Of a stretch of DNA of 16,560 bases, positions 7,388-14,369 are shown one piece after another. Both the position numbers and the translations under genes were made by a program. Source of the stretch: Phycisphaerales bacterium. Lineage in GTDB: Bacteria; Planctomycetota; Phycisphaerae; Phycisphaerales; SM1A02. The notes below the pieces were generated by a model, which had not been told where the DNA came from, ran no database searches, and saw only the letters and a program-made list of their open reading frames with translations. The DNA lies in the NCBI GenBank assembly GCA_018882625.1, contig VERO01000020.1, positions 1 to 16,560 on the forward strand. The letters are read 5' to 3'. Position 1 is the first letter of the stretch. The number at the start of each line of letters is the position of its first letter.

Positions 7388-7723
7388 ATGTCAGAAGACA
7401 GTCCAAGCGTGCGCGATCCGGAGTCCCTGCAGAGCCTTGATGAGCGCATCAGCGAGGCGCAGGACCTCGTACGCCAGGCTCAGGGCCTGAAGGATCGCCA
7501 TGTCAGCACCGACAAGGTGCTGCGCGAGCTTTCGGAGATCTGGTCAGACAACCGCGCCCAGGAGTACCGGGAGAGGTTCGAGGCATCCAAGGAGCAGGCC
7601 GAGCTGTTCCTGCGATGTGCCGTCGAGTACGAAGGCTTCCTGCTCCGGCTGGCGCAGGCCCGAGAGTTCCGTGAGGACGGGCAGACCCAGAGCAAGCCTC
7701 GCCGCGGGAAGAAGGGAGGATGA
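7388..7723 (+). CDS. WXG100-like small helical protein (W-S-D), second of the set
   Basis: 111 residues from the ATG at 7388. Helix, turn and helix around W52-S53-D54 (EIWSDNRAQEY), matching the hinge of the previous protein. It ends in a basic tail (SKPRRGKKGG). GGAG at 7375-7378 serves the ATG at 7388; an in-frame GTG at 7373, overlapping the previous TAG, would add five residues. The next start is one base after its stop. Likely a paralogue of its neighbours that could form heterodimers with them, as EsxA/EsxB-type pairs do; that is inference. Confidence 0.75.
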   Translation: MSEDSPSVRDPESLQSLDERISEAQDLVRQAQGLKDRHVSTDKVLRELSEIWSDNRAQEYRERFEASKEQAELFLRCAVEYEGFLLRLAQAREFREDGQTQSKPRRGKKGG

Positions 7724-7724
7724 C

Positions 7725-8015
7725 ATGGCCCAGATCCACGTAGATCCAAAGGCGCAAGTCGAGTTTGCCCGGTTTCTGCATGAGGCCGTGAACCGCATCC
7801 GTGTTCGTCATGAGGATGTGGGCCGGCAGCTGCGGGAGCTGCATGCGTCGGGCGTGTGGCGTGACGGAAACTACGACGACTACCAGCGCAAGTTCAGCAC
7901 GGCGACGGCGAACATCGAAGAGCTCGTGAAGAATGCGGGGCACTTCTGCCAGTACCTGCAGAGCCAGGCGGCAAAGGGCGAGGCCTACCTTCGCCTCAGA
8001 GGTCGCTTGGGATGA
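7725..8015 (+). CDS. WXG100-like small helical protein (W-R-D), third of the set
   Basis: 96 residues. It opens with AQIHVDPKAQVEFARFLHEA, the opening I associate with WXG100-like proteins found beside FtsK ATPases ('hVDPeelrrFa'). The hinge is W45-R46-D47 (VWRDGNYDDYQRKF), followed by a second helix with aromatic positions matching the family. A very strong Shine-Dalgarno (GGGAGGA, 7714-7720) lies inside the end of the preceding gene. No YxxxD/E motif near the C-terminus. The most family-like of the four W-x-D proteins here. Confidence 0.8.
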   Translation: MAQIHVDPKAQVEFARFLHEAVNRIRVRHEDVGRQLRELHASGVWRDGNYDDYQRKFSTATANIEELVKNAGHFCQYLQSQAAKGEAYLRLRGRLG

Positions 8016-8039
8016 GCAATCTCAGCAGAGGAGGCGCTC

Positions 8040-8612
8040 ATGGCAAGCGCGAGATGCGATCCTGATGTGGTGGACAAGTTGCAGGCGGCTGTGCGTAGCG
8101 CGGCAGGAGTCGCCCCATCAGCCATCGGTGAGGCGACGCAGGCAGTGGCGCAAGCGGCTGCGCTGATCAAGGCAGAGCTTGCCGCCCTGAAGGCGGCGCT
8201 GGCTGCCTCAGCTGGGGCGCCCGATGGCGGCAGCCGTGCTCGGCAGCTGGCCGATGCAGTGAAGCGAAAGCAGGAGGCGCTTCGCCATGCTTCGCAGGCG
8301 CTCGCCAAGCTCACGGAGCTTAAGAGCATTGCGCAGGAACTCGAGTCTGATCGCGGACGCCTCGAATCGGCCTTGGGCGACGTGTCACGACTCGCCCGAG
8401 ATGTCGCGCGTGGCGGCATGCCGTCGGGGAACCCGCACAACGTCTCGACGTCGTTGCCTGAACGTCAGGAGGCCTTGGGATCATTGCTGACTCAGATCGG
8501 AGGGCTCGGGTCGATGCCAGCCATGAACCCGAATGGGCCGAGCGGACCTGCTGACCCAAACTTGCGCATTGATCCGACCGACCACACCCCTTGGTGGAAG
8601 AAGGGCCTCTGA
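8040..8612 (+). CDS. Ala-rich coiled-coil protein of the FtsK operon
   Basis: 190 residues. Residues 5-130 are almost all Ala, Leu, Lys, Glu, Gln and Arg and should form long coiled coils. The last 45 are Pro/Gly/Asn-rich and end in PWWKKGL. No signal peptide or membrane helix. AGAGGAGG at 8027-8034 is a strong ribosome site. It shares TGATG with the next gene (stop 8610-8612, start 8612-8614), so the two should be made together. No family recognised; the position suggests a substrate, chaperone or scaffold of the ATPase system. Confidence 0.7.
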   Translation: MASARCDPDVVDKLQAAVRSAAGVAPSAIGEATQAVAQAAALIKAELAALKAALAASAGAPDGGSRARQLADAVKRKQEALRHASQALAKLTELKSIAQELESDRGRLESALGDVSRLARDVARGGMPSGNPHNVSTSLPERQEALGSLLTQIGGLGSMPAMNPNGPSGPADPNLRIDPTDHTPWWKKGL

Positions 8613-8857
8613 TGAACGGACTATCGCAGGTGGTCGCGACTGCCCGGCAGAAGATCGAAGAGGTGTACAGCGAGGTGGGCCCTATCGGCTCCCTGAAGAC
8701 CGCATGGGATCGATCATCGCCGAGCTGGGACGACCCGGTACGCGAGGCAGTGGACGAGAAGCTGCGTCGCCCCATGATTGCGAAGGCTGAGAAGCTCAGC
8801 TCCGGGCTCGAGCATGTGCAATCGCTCTGCGAGGCCATCGATGATGGGCTGCAGTGA
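8612..8857 (+). CDS. Small W-D-D protein, last gene of the FtsK operon
   Basis: 81 residues from the ATG overlapping the previous stop. It contains LKTAWDRSSPSWDDPVREAV with W39-D40-D41, then RRPM, then a second helix ending ESxCEAIDDGLQ-like. The W-x-D hinge and size place it beside the three WXG100-like proteins, but the sequence is more divergent and has an extra Trp at W32. An in-frame GTG at 8591 inside the preceding gene is possible but less likely than the overlapping ATG. Role unknown. Confidence 0.68.
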   Translation: MNGLSQVVATARQKIEEVYSEVGPIGSLKTAWDRSSPSWDDPVREAVDEKLRRPMIAKAEKLSSGLEHVQSLCEAIDDGLQ

Positions 8858-8964
8858 CGGGGGCGGTTCGGCGGATCAGCCCGAAGATCTGACGGGTTGG
8901 CGGCGAGCTACCCGCGCCGGGCTCGTGCGACAGCGGCCGTTCGCGTCGCGCCGCCCGACCCGCG

Positions 8965-8991
8965 AATCCGCCCATCAGTCGAGGGCGGGTT
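8965..8991. terminator. Hairpin between convergent genes, likely bidirectional terminator
   Basis: AATCCGCCC, 9-base loop, GGGCGGGTT: a 9-bp stem with one T-G pair, GC core and A/T ends on both sides. It sits between the end of the FtsK operon (8857) and the stop of the oppositely directed Schlafen-like gene (9001). The rest of 8858-9000 shows no gene. Confidence 0.5.
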
Positions 8992-9000
8992 CACGCATGG

Positions 9001-10899
9001 TCAGGGCTTCGGTGGTAGAGCGGTGTAGGCCTGTTGGGGGTGGGCTGGCGCCTCAGGGTGAGTGAGGCTCAGGCGACCATCCCTGACCATTGGGCGAAGG
9101 ATGCTGGTCACGAGATGATGCTTGTTGCGGCCGAGCAATTGCGCGAGCTGGTCGGAGGTCTGCGGTCTCCAGCGGCAAAGGCGTTCAATCACCAGGCGGA
9201 TCTGTTCGCTCGTGGCGCGTTGACCGAGGGAGCGCACCGCGGTGTCCAGCTCTGTAGGTAAGCCATGTAGGTTGGGGGCGAGCTCTGTAGGTAAGCCATG
9301 TAGGTTGGGGGCGAGCTCTGTAGGTAAGCCATGTAGGTTGGGGGCGAGCTCTGTAGGTTGGACTCCTCCTAGGGCGACCAAGGACTTGTTCTCAGACGCT
9401 GCCGAGCCGGCAGGGGCGATAAGCAGCTCTGTAGGTCGGTAGTGCATGGCTGCACCCTTGCCATGCAGGTCCAGCAAACCAGCATCCTTGAGTCGGCGCA
9501 GCTCAGTGGCGGCCACATTCGTCTCAACCCGGTTCAGATCCCGATAGGCCGCGATGTTGATGGCACCGACCTCCCGGACGAACACCAGCGCCCGTTGCTC
9601 GGCTTCCGAGAGCGCAAGTCGACGAAACCGGCCAAGCCACTCGATGTCCTCACCACTGAGAAAGTGGTGGAAGAGAAAGGTGACCACGAAGGTGTCGCGC
9701 TCCCGGTCAGACTCGAATGTCGGAGGGCTTAGGCCTGCGCGTGCCATCGCCTCGCGGATCGCCCGGATGCCCGACCCCTTGGTCTCGGCAAATCCTGCAT
9801 CATGGAGCACGGCAGCGATCCGTGGATTGCGCTGGCGGGATCCCGGCTCGCCCAGCAGTTCATCCGGTACCAGTGACACGCCGGGATTGCGGATCTCAAC
9901 CCGGTTGCTGTAGCGAATGATCTGGACTGGCTGATGCTGTCGGTAGCTGCGGTGCATCAAGGCATTCACCACGGCCTCGCGCAGTGCGGTCTGCGGTATC
10001 AGGGGAACGTCCTCCCTCTGATTCGTGTTTCCGGGAAGTCGGAATGACTTTGGGATGTCGTCGAGGACAGCGCTCATGGCGCGCGGGATCGCGAGCATCA
10101 GGGGACCGAGAATGTCCACGGAGTCGAAGCGCTCGTCCGGAGACCGAACCCACTCCCGTCCTGCCACTCGGATGTAGTCGACCCTCATGGCTGGGAGGGT
10201 GCGACGAATCGCCGCGCGCGTGCCAAAGAGCGCTAGTCCTGCCAGGGTTGGCGACAGCGCTCCAGAAGGTCCGGTGACCGCGCCAAGCGACCGCAGGAGA
10301 TCTGCATCGGGATGCATCAACTCGGCCGCGGTTGGGTTGGAGCGGCCACGCGCGATGCGGTAACTCTCGAGCGCCCTAGAGTCGAAGTCGCTGATGCTGC
10401 CCGGGAGCGGGGTGTCCTCCACGGCACTCGTGCTCCGAACTTGGTACAGCAGATGGACGTCGTCGTCGGTGCAGCGCTGATCGGTGGAGCCGATTCGGCG
10501 GAAAGCGCCTCTGTTCAGTCCCCGCGATGTGACAAACACGGGCTTGTCGATGGGATTTGCCTCGGGAATGAACGCGATAAGCACCCGCTTCCCATCTCGC
10601 ATCTCGACCGAGATGCGCGGACGGACGACAGTGCTGAACTGTCCTGCGCAGTTTGACGCAAGTTCGGCCTGCAGGCGATCTGGTTCCGACACGCCGACGA
10701 TCTCGTAGTGGGGTGGCACCGAAGTCTCGATCGGTCGCACGCCAAGCAGCAGTTACCCGCCACCTTGCCCGGGTTCGCTGCAGAATGCGGAAATGGTCTC
10801 GAGGATGGACGGGCCAATCCGGCTGCCGGTCTTTGCCTCAATCTGTACTGACTCATTGAGAGAGCACAGCTGCCGCCACAGTTCGTCGAATGTCAGCAT
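9001..10899 (-). pseudogene. AlbA_2/AAA_4 (Schlafen-like) transcriptional regulator, split by an in-frame stop
   Basis: The full frame runs from the ATG at 10899, with GGAGGGG just upstream, to TGA at 9001, about 630 codons. A TAA at 10753-10755 interrupts it at codon 49. Before the stop it reads MLTFDELWRQL, then SVQIEAKTGSR and ILETISAFCSEPGQGGG. After it comes LLLGVRPIETSVPPHYEIVGV. Together these make an unbroken AlbA_2 domain, where family members usually have an aromatic residue at the stop (GGGyLLLGV). The rest carries the AAA_4 domain (RFDSVDILGPLMLAIPRAM, IPQTALREAVVNALMHRSY, NPGVSLVPDELLGE, AGFAETKGSGIRAIREAM) and C-terminal winged-helix segments. Such proteins are common accessory or defence-island regulators. 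A GTG at 10740 could start a 579-residue product lacking the first third of AlbA_2. A pseudogene, a sequencing error or stop readthrough are all possible. Confidence 0.8.
9248..9358. repeat. 33-bp tandem repeat, three units plus 12 bases
   Basis: Three identical 33-base units at 9248-9280, 9281-9313 and 9314-9346, then the first 12 bases of a fourth. On the minus strand each adds 11 residues (PTELAPNLHGL) to the Schlafen-like protein, with PTEL appearing a fourth time and again at the edge of the domain near 9430. Unit length is a multiple of three, so copy-number change keeps the frame. Perfect identity suggests recent expansion by slippage. Confidence 0.95.
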
Positions 10900-11006
10900 C
10901 CAAGCCCCTCCGAACACGTCGTGGCAGATACGTGTGGCAACAGCGTCACCCGATGCGACGGCGTCACACCACCGACTGGCCGCCGAATGTCATGGACGCC
11001 ACCCTA

Positions 11007-11025
11007 GTGTGCAATTCGTGCACAC
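11007..11025. promoter_or_regulatory. Palindromic operator-like site upstream of the Schlafen-like gene
   Basis: GTGTGCA-attcg-TGCACAC, perfect 7-bp arms with a 5-base spacer, about 108 bases before the ATG at 10899. It resembles a binding site for a dimeric repressor. I cannot assign the protein; the AlbA_2 protein itself, the WYL regulator and an XRE protein are candidates. The 210 bases between 10900 and 11109 hold no gene. Confidence 0.45.
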
Positions 11026-11064
11026 ACGCTGATCGCGCCGAAGTTCTTGAAGATCACGGCGGGT

Positions 11065-11088
11065 GACCCATCGATGGACCGATGGGTC
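11065..11088 (-). terminator. Hairpin after the membrane-TPR gene
   Basis: GACCCATCG, 6-base loop, CGATGGGTC: a perfect 9-bp stem, 22 bases beyond the stop of the minus-strand gene ending at 11110. No clear T-tract follows on the minus strand, so termination may be Rho-aided, or the hairpin may protect the 3' end. Confidence 0.45.
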
Positions 11089-11109
11089 GAGCATGCACCG
11101 CCCCGCCTA

Positions 11110-11895
11110 CTACCGCTGCTTGCCGAGCGCGGCGCGGGCGGTGGTCGCCGCGGCGCTCGCGGGATGGCGCTCGATGATGGCCCTGAGGCATCGCACCGCC
11201 TCGGCCTTGTTGCCGTTGCGGTTGTGCCGCTGCGCCAGCTGCAGCAGATTGGCGGCCGCTAGATCATCTGCACTGCCGGCCGGGACCGTTGTAGCAGCAG
11301 GATCGCCGCTGCGCTGCACATTGCGTGGCTGTCCGACCGGCTGCGGCGTGGACGAGCCGGGCGAAACTGGCACGAGGCCGAGGGCAGCTTCGGAATGCAA
11401 GTTGTGCGTAGACGCATACACGACTGGGGTTGCAGCCGGTGCGGGTGCCGGCGTAGGCGGATCCTCGTCCACGAATGATGGCGGTGAGTCCATCAGCTCT
11501 TCGGTATCGCGTGGCTTCAGCGCACCAGACTGGTCGAAGCGCCTTAGCGTGGTGGCCAGGTCGACAAGGCAGTCGCCGACATCCGTCAGCAGTTCATACA
11601 GCTGCGCGAAGAGTCGGGCGATGATCAGCACGAACGCGATTACGACACCGCTTGTGAGTAGGGTGATCACGGTTGTCGCGACCGCGGTGCTGATCTGCCT
11701 CTTCGCCGCAACCGGCTCCGAGATCACGAGCGTGAACCACGCGCCACCGATCCCCAGCAGCGCGAGCAACCCGATGAAGCTTGCGACCAGCAGCGCCGTG
11801 ACCCGGATCGACGCGATGTACGTCCGCAGGAGCGGGTACGACGTTTCCCGCCGGATCTCGCCAAGCTGCTTCTGCTTGAACCCGGATGCGATCAT
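11110..11895 (-). CDS. Two-TM membrane protein with Pro/Ala-rich linker and TPR-like C-terminus
   Basis: 261 residues. A charged N-terminus (1-30) is followed by two strong transmembrane helices at about 32-60 (VTALLVASFIGLLALLGIGG) and 72-96 (TTVITLLTSGVVIAFVLIIA). A helical cytoplasmic stretch runs to 125, a Pro/Ala/Ser-rich linker covers about 135-205, and residues 212-258 fit a TPR hairpin (LLQLAQRHNRNGNKAEAVRCLRAI would be the A/B helices). The domain order suggests a membrane anchor presenting a protein-binding module, probably to the cytoplasm. No specific family recognised. The ATG at 11895 gives the complete TM pair; there is no strong Shine-Dalgarno. It is divergent from the small gene at 11993 across a 97-base spacer that must hold both promoters. 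The opposite-strand open frame over the same bases is Ser/Arg/Cys-rich and is not a gene. Confidence 0.7.
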   Translation of the reverse strand: MIASGFKQKQLGEIRRETSYPLLRTYIASIRVTALLVASFIGLLALLGIGGAWFTLVISEPVAAKRQISTAVATTVITLLTSGVVIAFVLIIARLFAQLYELLTDVGDCLVDLATTLRRFDQSGALKPRDTEELMDSPPSFVDEDPPTPAPAPAATPVVYASTHNLHSEAALGLVPVSPGSSTPQPVGQPRNVQRSGDPAATTVPAGSADDLAAANLLQLAQRHNRNGNKAEAVRCLRAIIERHPASAAATTARAALGKQR

Positions 11896-11992
11896 GGGAG
11901 CAGCGTAGTCCGTCCCTAGTCATCGCCGCGTGCACTCTCCGCCCCACCCCAGTAACCAATCCCGGCTCCTGGGAATGGCGCAGAGTGGTTGC

Positions 11993-12322
11993 ATGAGCCA
12001 ATCCCATCACCGGGCGTCGGGGCAGCACGCGGACGATGCGGTACGCATCCTGGTGGACATCGCGCGCCGGCATGTCGAGCAGCTCCGCCGGGATAACTGC
12101 GTGCACTCACCGGGCCTCGACCTGCTGCGCCAGTACCGCGACTACGGCTTCGGTCTCCTGGGCATGCTCGCGGGCTACTGTGACGCTACGGGTGTGACGT
12201 GCCGCGACTGCCTCACGCTTGCCATAGAGCTCCAGGCCGCGATTGAAGACGCGGGTAGGCGCCGCAGTGCCAGCCGCGATGCTCCGTACAGGGTCACCCG
12301 CTACCGCCGCGCGTCGACTTGA
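11993..12322 (+). CDS. Small hypothetical protein with four Cys
   Basis: 109 residues from the ATG at 11993. Mainly helical: HADDAVRILVDIARRHVEQL, then LDLLRQYRDYGFGLLGMLAGY, then CRDCLTLAIELQAAIEDAG. Cys residues occur in the middle (NCVH, YCDATG, TCRDC), so a small metal site is conceivable. Ends in a basic tail. Codon third positions are strongly GC, supporting a real gene. The frame is open upstream to 11930, but that part lies in the divergent promoter region. It precedes the WYL regulator by 161 bases and may share its transcript. No family recognised. Confidence 0.5.
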   Translation: MSQSHHRASGQHADDAVRILVDIARRHVEQLRRDNCVHSPGLDLLRQYRDYGFGLLGMLAGYCDATGVTCRDCLTLAIELQAAIEDAGRRRSASRDAPYRVTRYRRAST

Positions 12323-12421
12323 CGCCTCCAGCAGTTCGACTATCACTCCGCCTAATGATGGCGGAGATCCGGCTCCACAAGCGCCCTCGTGGCCCCAGTA
12401 AGCGTTCGCTCGCGGATATGC

Positions 12422-12436
12422 GGGGGGGGGGGGGGG
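12422..12436. repeat. Run of 15 G upstream of the WYL regulator
   Basis: Fifteen consecutive G, 47 bases before the ATG at 12484. It immediately follows an in-frame ATG (12418), so a longer form of the regulator starting at or before 12418 would read through it as Arg-Gly-Gly-Gly-Gly-Val. Such runs change length readily by slippage. Sequencing and assembly also often misjudge them. Confidence 0.9.
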
Positions 12437-12483
12437 TACTCGTCCAGTCGGCTGTGCGTGGCCGCATTCATGTGGGAGTACGC

Positions 12484-13626
12484 ATGATGCGCGCGAAGTC
12501 GCGCACCACCTCCGCATCGACGCCAGCCCATCGCACGGAGCCGGACGTGCGCCGTACGCGCATGGTCGAACTGCGCGACGCGCTCGCCACCGGCATCCTG
12601 CGCCGTGACGCGATGCGGCGCTTCGGATTCGCCCATCACCAGTCCTTCAACCGCGTGATCAAGAAGTGCGAGAAGACCTACGGCATCACGGTCGAGCGCG
12701 ATGAAACCACGGGTACCGGCGACGACGCCACATACCGCACCATCCCGAAGGTCGAAGCCTCAATCGAGCTGCCGCTCGAGCATGCGCTGCCTTCCGTGCT
12801 GGTGCTGCGTCAGTTCAGCGAGCAGATGCTTGGCGCAGCGGGCGCCGGTTCACGCGGGTTTGCCAAGCAGGTGCATGCGAGCCTTGCGGACGATGTGCGC
12901 AGTCAGATGGCGCATCTCGCAGACCGGGTGTCGCTCGAGTTCAACCCTACCCGGCAGGGATGCGCTCACGCATTCTCGACGCTGGTGCGCGCGATCGCCG
13001 GCAGCTGCGCCGTGGTCATCGACTACGAGCATGGCGATGAGCTTGCCGAGCGCGTGATGCGTGAGGCACGCGAGCAGGGGACCAGGGGCTCTGCGGTCCG
13101 CATTGCGAGCGGCGCAGCTGTGGAGGTCGAGGTCCACGGAGTCTTCTTCCGCAGGCGAGCCCTTTATGCGGTCGTGCGCGATGCGACCTGGCGCAGCAAC
13201 GCCGCACACCGCCGCGCCCGCGATGGGGTAACCCATCTTGCACTGCGGATGATGCGTCTCTCGCGCATCCACGACATCCGGCCCACCGCAAACCCATTCA
13301 CGCCCATCCGGGGATTCCGCGTGCGCGACTTCCTCGCCGATGCGTTCGACATCGTGCGCAAGCCCACGGAGAGGCGTCGGACTGCCACCATCAGGATCAG
13401 GCCCGAGTTCGGCGTGAGGATCGCCGACACCACGTGGCATCACTCGCAGCAGATGACTGTTGCGCCAGATGGCACGCATGTGCTCAAGGTCACTGTGCGT
13501 GGGTTCGACGAGCTGCGCTTCTGGATCGCCTGGATGGGGGAGGGCGCGGAGATCGTCGACCCACCCGACTGGCGCCGCAAGATGATCCAAATGATCGATG
13601 CGATGCGGGCGCGGTATCGGTGGTAG
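12484..13626 (+). CDS. WYL-domain transcriptional regulator
   Basis: 380 residues from the ATG at 12484, which has GGGAG at 12474-12478 five bases upstream. The frame is open back to 12319, but the added sequence is not protein-like and includes the G run. Residues about 20-80 form a probable DNA-binding head (MVELRDALATGILRRDAMRR). The middle carries a helical segment, then the WYL core around LVRAIAGSCAVVIDYEHGDE. The C-terminal part is the WCX-like extension (ATIRIRPEFGVRIADTTWHH, SQQMTVAPDGTHVLKVTV, LRFWIAWMGEGAEIVDP). WYL proteins bind ligands such as nucleic-acid fragments and often repress defence genes (the BrxR/CapW group). The Trp-Tyr-Leu triad itself is degenerate: RRALYAVVRD stands where GxWYLva is usual. 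The regulated gene is unknown; the DNA around it suggests the local cargo. Confidence 0.8.
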   Translation: MMRAKSRTTSASTPAHRTEPDVRRTRMVELRDALATGILRRDAMRRFGFAHHQSFNRVIKKCEKTYGITVERDETTGTGDDATYRTIPKVEASIELPLEHALPSVLVLRQFSEQMLGAAGAGSRGFAKQVHASLADDVRSQMAHLADRVSLEFNPTRQGCAHAFSTLVRAIAGSCAVVIDYEHGDELAERVMREAREQGTRGSAVRIASGAAVEVEVHGVFFRRRALYAVVRDATWRSNAAHRRARDGVTHLALRMMRLSRIHDIRPTANPFTPIRGFRVRDFLADAFDIVRKPTERRRTATIRIRPEFGVRIADTTWHHSQQMTVAPDGTHVLKVTVRGFDELRFWIAWMGEGAEIVDPPDWRRKMIQMIDAMRARYRW

Positions 13627-13652
13627 GCCGATCTCGGGTGAACCAGAGTCTC

Positions 13653-13680
13653 CGGAGTGTGTTCCGCCGGTCGCACTCCG
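13653..13680. terminator. Hairpin between the convergent WYL and PEP-CTERM genes
   Basis: CGGAGTG (13653-13659) and CACTCCG (13674-13680) form a 7-bp stem with a 14-base loop, 27 bases after the WYL stop and 50 bases beyond the stop of the opposing gene. No T-tract. A plausible but unproven shared terminator. Confidence 0.35.
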
Positions 13681-13730
13681 CGCTGGATCATGCTCATCGT
13701 GGCTGCGAGTGCCTGCCTACCGTTGCGACA

Positions 13731-14369
13731 TCAGTGCAAGCGACGCCGAGTGCGCAGCACTCCGGCGCAGCATGCGAATCCCATAATGCCGGGAGCTGGA
13801 ATCGTGAATGTGCCGCTGCCAAACGTAGGTTGCGTTTGAGCGCTGTCGACTTTGAATCCCACGCTCAGCTGGGCCGTGTAGCCCGAAGCGCCCGATGCGA
13901 TAGCGACCTGCATGATCATCACCCGGCCACTTGCGCCAACGATCACCGGTGCTGAAGGATTCGAATTGAACCACCCTTGGCCATTAGGAACAGCCGCACC
14001 GATTCCGCTCCAGACGGGTGCAAATCCAGTGGAGGTCAAGGCGCCTGTCAGGCCATTGATGGTCGCGAATGAGTCATTCGCGATTTGGGGTGCCGTGAAC
14101 GTCTGCGAGGGGTTCCATGTGCCAGATGAGTCACTGTGCAGCACGCTGGACATCGAGCCCGCGGTCACCGTGTGGTTGATCAGATTGAGCAGGACATTGT
14201 TGGGGTTCGCAAAACTGGCGAACACCTGATAGACGTCCCGATTGCCGATGTTCCCGCGATGCTCCACCGTAAACCCAGTGAAGCTTGCGAAGCATGGTGA
14301 TGTTGCGCACAGGGCGACGATCGTCGCCGGGACAGCGGGGAAACTCATGGAAAGGGCACTCCGGATCAT
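13731..14369 (-). CDS. Secreted protein with PEP-CTERM-like sorting tail
   Basis: 212 residues. The N-terminus is a signal peptide (about 1-29: hydrophobic AVPATIVALCATSPCFA with likely cleavage after CFA). The mature part is Ser/Thr/Asn/Gly-rich and beta-like, typical of an exported surface protein. The C-terminus reads IPAPGIMGFACCAG, then VLRTRRRLH: a Pro-x-Pro-Gly motif, hydrophobic stretch and Arg cluster, as in PEP-CTERM/planctomycete sorting signals, where a transpeptidase removes the tail outside the cell. Its best use is as a taxonomic clue. The ATG at 14369 includes an Arg for the n-region. An internal ATG at 14348 has GGAG about ten bases upstream and is a real alternative. No enzymatic domain recognised, and no link to the defence-type genes beyond location. 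Confidence 0.78.
   Translation of the reverse strand: MIRSALSMSFPAVPATIVALCATSPCFASFTGFTVEHRGNIGNRDVYQVFASFANPNNVLLNLINHTVTAGSMSSVLHSDSSGTWNPSQTFTAPQIANDSFATINGLTGALTSTGFAPVWSGIGAAVPNGQGWFNSNPSAPVIVGASGRVMIMQVAIASGASGYTAQLSVGFKVDSAQTQPTFGSGTFTIPAPGIMGFACCAGVLRTRRRLH

Noticed and set aside
9248..9358. Possible CRISPR array
   Set aside because: The 33-base units are directly tandem with no spacers and lie in frame inside a coding region.
11063..11908. Plus-strand open frame of 281 codons
   Set aside because: Ser/Arg/Cys-rich composition; it mirrors the minus-strand gene, which has clear membrane helices and a TPR-like end.
12319..12483. Earlier starts for the WYL gene (TTG 12319, ATG 12355/12418)
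   Set aside because: No ribosome site at these; the added residues look non-coding and include the G run, while ATG 12484 has GGGAG at ideal spacing.
12850..13590. Minus-strand open frame of 246 codons under the WYL gene
   Set aside because: Shadow of a recognisable WYL regulator; no domain and His/Arg/Pro-skewed composition.
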